A stretch of 64,000 nucleotides of DNA, from NCBI RefSeq assembly GCF_026151205.1, contig NC_087084.1, positions 14,028,235 through 14,092,234 of the forward strand, read 5' to 3'. The position numbers were made by a program, and so were the translations under genes. Of this stretch, positions 60,759 through 64,000 are shown one piece after another (position 1 is the first letter of the stretch; each line of letters opens with the position of its first letter). The DNA comes from Bolinopsis microptera. Taxonomy: Eukaryota; Ctenophora; Tentaculata; Lobata; Bolinopsidae. The notes below the pieces were generated by a model. That model ran no database searches and was not told the DNA's origin. It saw only the letters and a program-made list of their open reading frames with translations.

Positions 60759-63530
60759 GGTAGTACCAGTAACAGGTGTACACTGAACAATGTACAATGT
60801 TACCACTGTAACAGGAGAAGTGTCAATAGAGGTACATTATACGTCATGGAGCGACCTCGTTTGAGTCCTTTTCAATTATCAGAAAGATTTGTGTGATCCA
60901 GTAATATCAGGGTTTGGATGTTTTACATTTTCCAGACGGCAAAGACACATTTCTGAGCCTATATAACGCCCTCAAACTCTCATAACAGCTTCGAAGGGTC
61001 CCTATAACTACGCGTTTCTGCTACTTTAAATATCACTTAAAAATGCACAAATTTATCTCTGCTATCTAACCAACCAAATGAATATTATTCTCTGGGCGTT
61101 TTTACGCCTTCCCCAACACCTATCATATATGGTATGTTATTTGATTTATAATAACAAGTATGATTGATTGTGATGTTTTAGGCACACACTACCGACAAAG
61201 ACCCCAATACAAAGGGTTCTTATAAACTCGATACAAGTTATTATGTATATAATCTACTAAGCAGACTGGAGACCGAAAGGAATCATGATATGTCTTAGTT
61301 TTGAGGGCCGTCAGTCTGAAGTCAATCTCTTATAACAACTCAATTATAAAAAAAGTAGCCTAATTCAAAGTTTCTCTTTGAAATCCTACATTCCTGTCCC
61401 GACAAACAACAAATCGTTATGGATATACCGTTCAAATCTTACAGCAGCCACCAATACCACAATCAGTTATTATAAAGTTATCATATAGTTAGAGTTGTTT
61501 ATTTAGCCATGTCCCTTGACAGAGACAGAAGGCTGCACAACATGAGACAAGTGGAAAACAAACAAAACGAATTGATTTCATAGCTCGTAAAGGATCGTTC
61601 GCTTGAGATCGGAGATTTTAAAAACTCTAGTTCGAATATCCTTGTTGAATTTTAGTACGTGTCGATCTTGAATCCAGGTAGCCGCAACTTTAGTTCGACA
61701 GAGTAGAATCCCTCCTTATGGTTGTCGAACTACAGTACATGTCGAACGTGATACGTGTCGAACTTGAGCACGTTGTACCGTCTGATTTCTTGATTTCTAA
61801 TGAACTACGCTGCGAAGTCACAGCCTGAAAAGATTATATATACAGACCAATACTCCAACTTTATAGAAATGAAGTCCAAGGTAATATTGTTTTTACATGA
61901 TAAGTACATACCATTTCAAAAGTAGTAGAATTTATAATCTGATATCCAATTGGTTAGCGCACTAAATCATAAAAAATAATTCCGGGGGCTGCGGCACAGC
62001 TCGCGGCAATTCCACTCGGAGCCGGCGCTTCCCGCCGATTACTCGCCTACACCTTCAAAAAAAACCCTGCGCACGGCTCCTGAAAGGTCCATACAAGTTA
62101 TATTGTTGCTACATGTATCTAAATATCTTCAAGTCCGTCCAAGCAGACTTACTTATTTGGCGAACATCTTTAAAACGAAATAATGTCTTTAATGATTCGC
62201 ATTTCATCTCCCAATGAAACGTACTCAAAATAATTTCTATATTTGTGCTCACATCTCATTATGAAAATGCTCAAATCTAAAGTCTATAAAGTTTAGCTCA
62301 CCTCTCATATGAAAATGCTCAAATCTAATGTCCATATTGCTCACCTCTCATTTAAAGTGCTCTATAAAAAGTGTCTTGCAGCCAAATATCCAAAAAAGCC
62401 AATCGCTAAGCCTCATGATCCACGTAATTGTAATTAGTACACATTAATGATGCTTCTCTGTTTCTTCAAATTATTAACATGCTTTTAGCGAGATTGTAGA
62501 CATAGTATGTAAATCTAATATACTATATTATATCACAATGTAACACTGTAATAGACCTGTGTTTGGTAAACAAGGGATCTAAAGCTTTCTATAAAAATTT
62601 TCAAAGCTTTTAGCACACTATAGTGTGATCCAGACAGGAAGACAATGACACGTGCGTGAGCGACAATGCGCACGTGCGCGTGACAAAGTGCACGAGCTTA
62701 AATATGGATGACGTCATCCATTATTTTGCAAGGTCGGTTGAAAAGTAGCTTGAATAGTAGATTACAACTCTTATTTGGGCAATATAAGCTATTGAATTTT
62801 TCTTAAACCGTGTTATACTCGGTAATTTTCAACAGGATGTACCCGACTGAACACAGACAACAAGTTTTTGACCAAATAAAGGTATGTTATTGTTCAATCT
62901 TTCTTTCAACCCCACTTCCCACCCACCTTTTCGACCGCCACTGTATATTCAGGAGATATCAGGGATACTCTCTCACTAACCTTCTCAATTGTACTAGTCG
63001 TAAGGCATGATAGAGTCTGCAGTCCAATACCACACAGTTCACCACCCATCTGCTCGGTGCGCCATCTAGCGCGACTCAAGTAGCACGTGCACAACAGTCC
63101 CCGCATCCTAATCATGGTCACGTCCGTACCTGGAATATAACAATTTACTGGATCAAGTTTTAACTGAATTCTATTAAACTGATCTATTTTGAACTGATCA
63201 GTTTGATCTGGTCTAGTTTGATCGTGTCTAGTTGAATCTAGTAATACGATCCAAAAGAGATTGCCTGATGTTTGCAGCAGAGATAAGTGAATTATGAATG
63301 ATGTAAAATTGTGGAGTCCCACAAGATCTTGACACACAACTTGTCAAACACACGTACATTGCTACTAACACTACTTTGTCACCACTGGATTGAAAGAATA
63401 ATGATGTAACCGCCATTTGTGAGTCAGTGTCTAGAGCCTGCGTGCTCTATCACAACAAACCCACTATCACATAATGACCGTTAGCTGTTCAATAGACACT
63501 TCCCATCTAGTAACAAGATCTAGATCTACT

Positions 63531-63781
63531 TCACTGTCCACCTCCCTTAAAAAAACAGGATTCAAATTGACAAGTTGGGCACACACGAATGCGATGTCGC
63601 TCAGATAAGGCAATATCTTTCCCCACAACTTTGTTTCCCAAAATCATGTACCGCTTCAGATAGCCAATGGAGCGTTCCACGTGGATGCGGGCGATGCTGA
63701 CTTTTTTGCTAGCTGCTACTTTTTCCGGCGTGAACTGAGTCTTGCCCCACATCCCCGCTGGGATGTTAAGTGTAAGTTCTC
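63531..63781 (-). pseudogene. DDE transposase exon (DDE_Tnp_4, Harbinger/ISL2EU-like)
   Basis: An acceptor tttcag on the minus strand (AG at 63782-63783) opens a frame of 83 residues: GELTLNIPAG, QFTPEKVAASKKVSIARIHVE and RSIGYLKRYMILGNKVV, then a stop. The pattern LNIP...F(T/S)xxxVxxxxxIAxxRIHVERxIxxxKxxxIL is the last block of DDE_Tnp_4 transposases and carries the catalytic Glu of IHVER. The exons with the two Asp residues are not visible here; they would lie to the right, beyond the window. It lies 110 bp outside the palindrome. Confidence 0.8.
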
Positions 63782-63944
63782 CTGAAATTTAATTCGCTTT
63801 TTATTCCGCTTATTCTTAACTAACCGGACGATGATTAATCACTCTACACTCAACTGTTACGTGACGTTTCAACACGTTCTCTAGATGGCTCTGAAACCGT
63901 AACCACCCACAATGACCCCTAACCCTAACACAAACCCGAGGACT

Positions 63945-64000
63945 GAGGAGGAGGAGGACTGAGGAGGAGGAAAATAAGGAGGGCCAGGGGGAGGATGACT
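63945..64000 (+). repeat. GAGGACTGAGGAGGAGG repeat at the right edge
   Basis: This is the reverse complement of the CCTCCTCAGTCCTC unit at 26268-28316, so another copy of that array, probably in another element, begins here. Confidence 0.8.

Larger units (their letters stand above)
59545..63420 (-). repeat. Right arm of the 9-kb imperfect palindrome
   Basis: Inverted counterpart of 54431-58312. On the minus strand a frame at 59734-60117 (127 codons) reads FASAPHFRVFTLGELTE and AFHAVQSFKILFANFGM. The left arm has a degraded version at 58020-58250 (RVLTLGELYREPF, SQSFKIVFANL). This suggests the ancestral unit encoded a protein, although I do not recognise it. Confidence 0.85.

Noticed and set aside
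63920-63942. Telomere-like ccctaaccctaac
   Set aside because: Only two units, in the middle of ordinary sequence, so not evidence of a telomere.

Overview
The window is nuclear DNA from an intron-rich, AT-rich metazoan, most likely an invertebrate. Introns are GT-AG, protein exons are short (about 65-275 bp), and introns are loaded with minisatellites and transposable elements. The species cannot be fixed from the sequence alone. Two conserved host genes lie on the plus strand. A three-exon UQCRH-like gene (complex III hinge protein) occupies 1035-1905. From 2493 onward runs the 5' three quarters of SMG1, the PI3K-related kinase that phosphorylates UPF1 in nonsense-mediated mRNA decay (NMD). 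I could place 58 consecutive SMG1 exons with compatible phases, ending at 52266. They give 2,652 codons, including the catalytic loop GLGDRHLDN and the HIDYN metal-binding motif. The C-terminal third, with the FATC domain, lies beyond the window.

Layout: 1-208 is a retroelement fragment on the minus strand. 1035-1905 is UQCRH with a polyadenylation signal at 2245. 2493-9964 holds SMG1 exons 1-17 (helical repeats). 9965-24031 is a 14-kb intron carrying a nested transposon stack. 24032-45640 holds the FAT/FRB exons, interrupted by a 3.3-kb G-tailed element, a 3.7-kb array of 60-bp repeats and a 3-kb inverted-repeat element. 46493-48971 is the kinase module. 49209-52266 holds post-kinase exons, with a small secreted-peptide gene on the opposite strand inside intron 52. 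52267-64000 is probably intron 58. It carries several foldback elements, a 9-kb imperfect palindrome (54431-63420) and a DDE transposase exon.

Main novelty candidates. (1) At least five SMG1 introns contain tandem repeats whose unit includes the exon's own splice site: acceptors in introns 25, 27 and 52, donors in introns 3 and 35. In every case, use of a decoy copy would put a stop codon into SMG1, the kinase that triggers decay of such transcripts. (2) Two elements end in a long G-run followed by TCCA, at 11347-23495 and 25662-28992. They have target-site duplications and look like one unrecognised transposon group. The larger one carries an unfamiliar lysine-rich gene and has been invaded in turn by a LINE, a hAT-like array element and a small foldback element. 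(3) A 20-bp repeat joining a perfect E-box (CACGTG) to a perfect CRE (TGACGTCA) is scattered through many introns. (4) A nested antisense gene with its own TATA box encodes a 70-residue secreted peptide.
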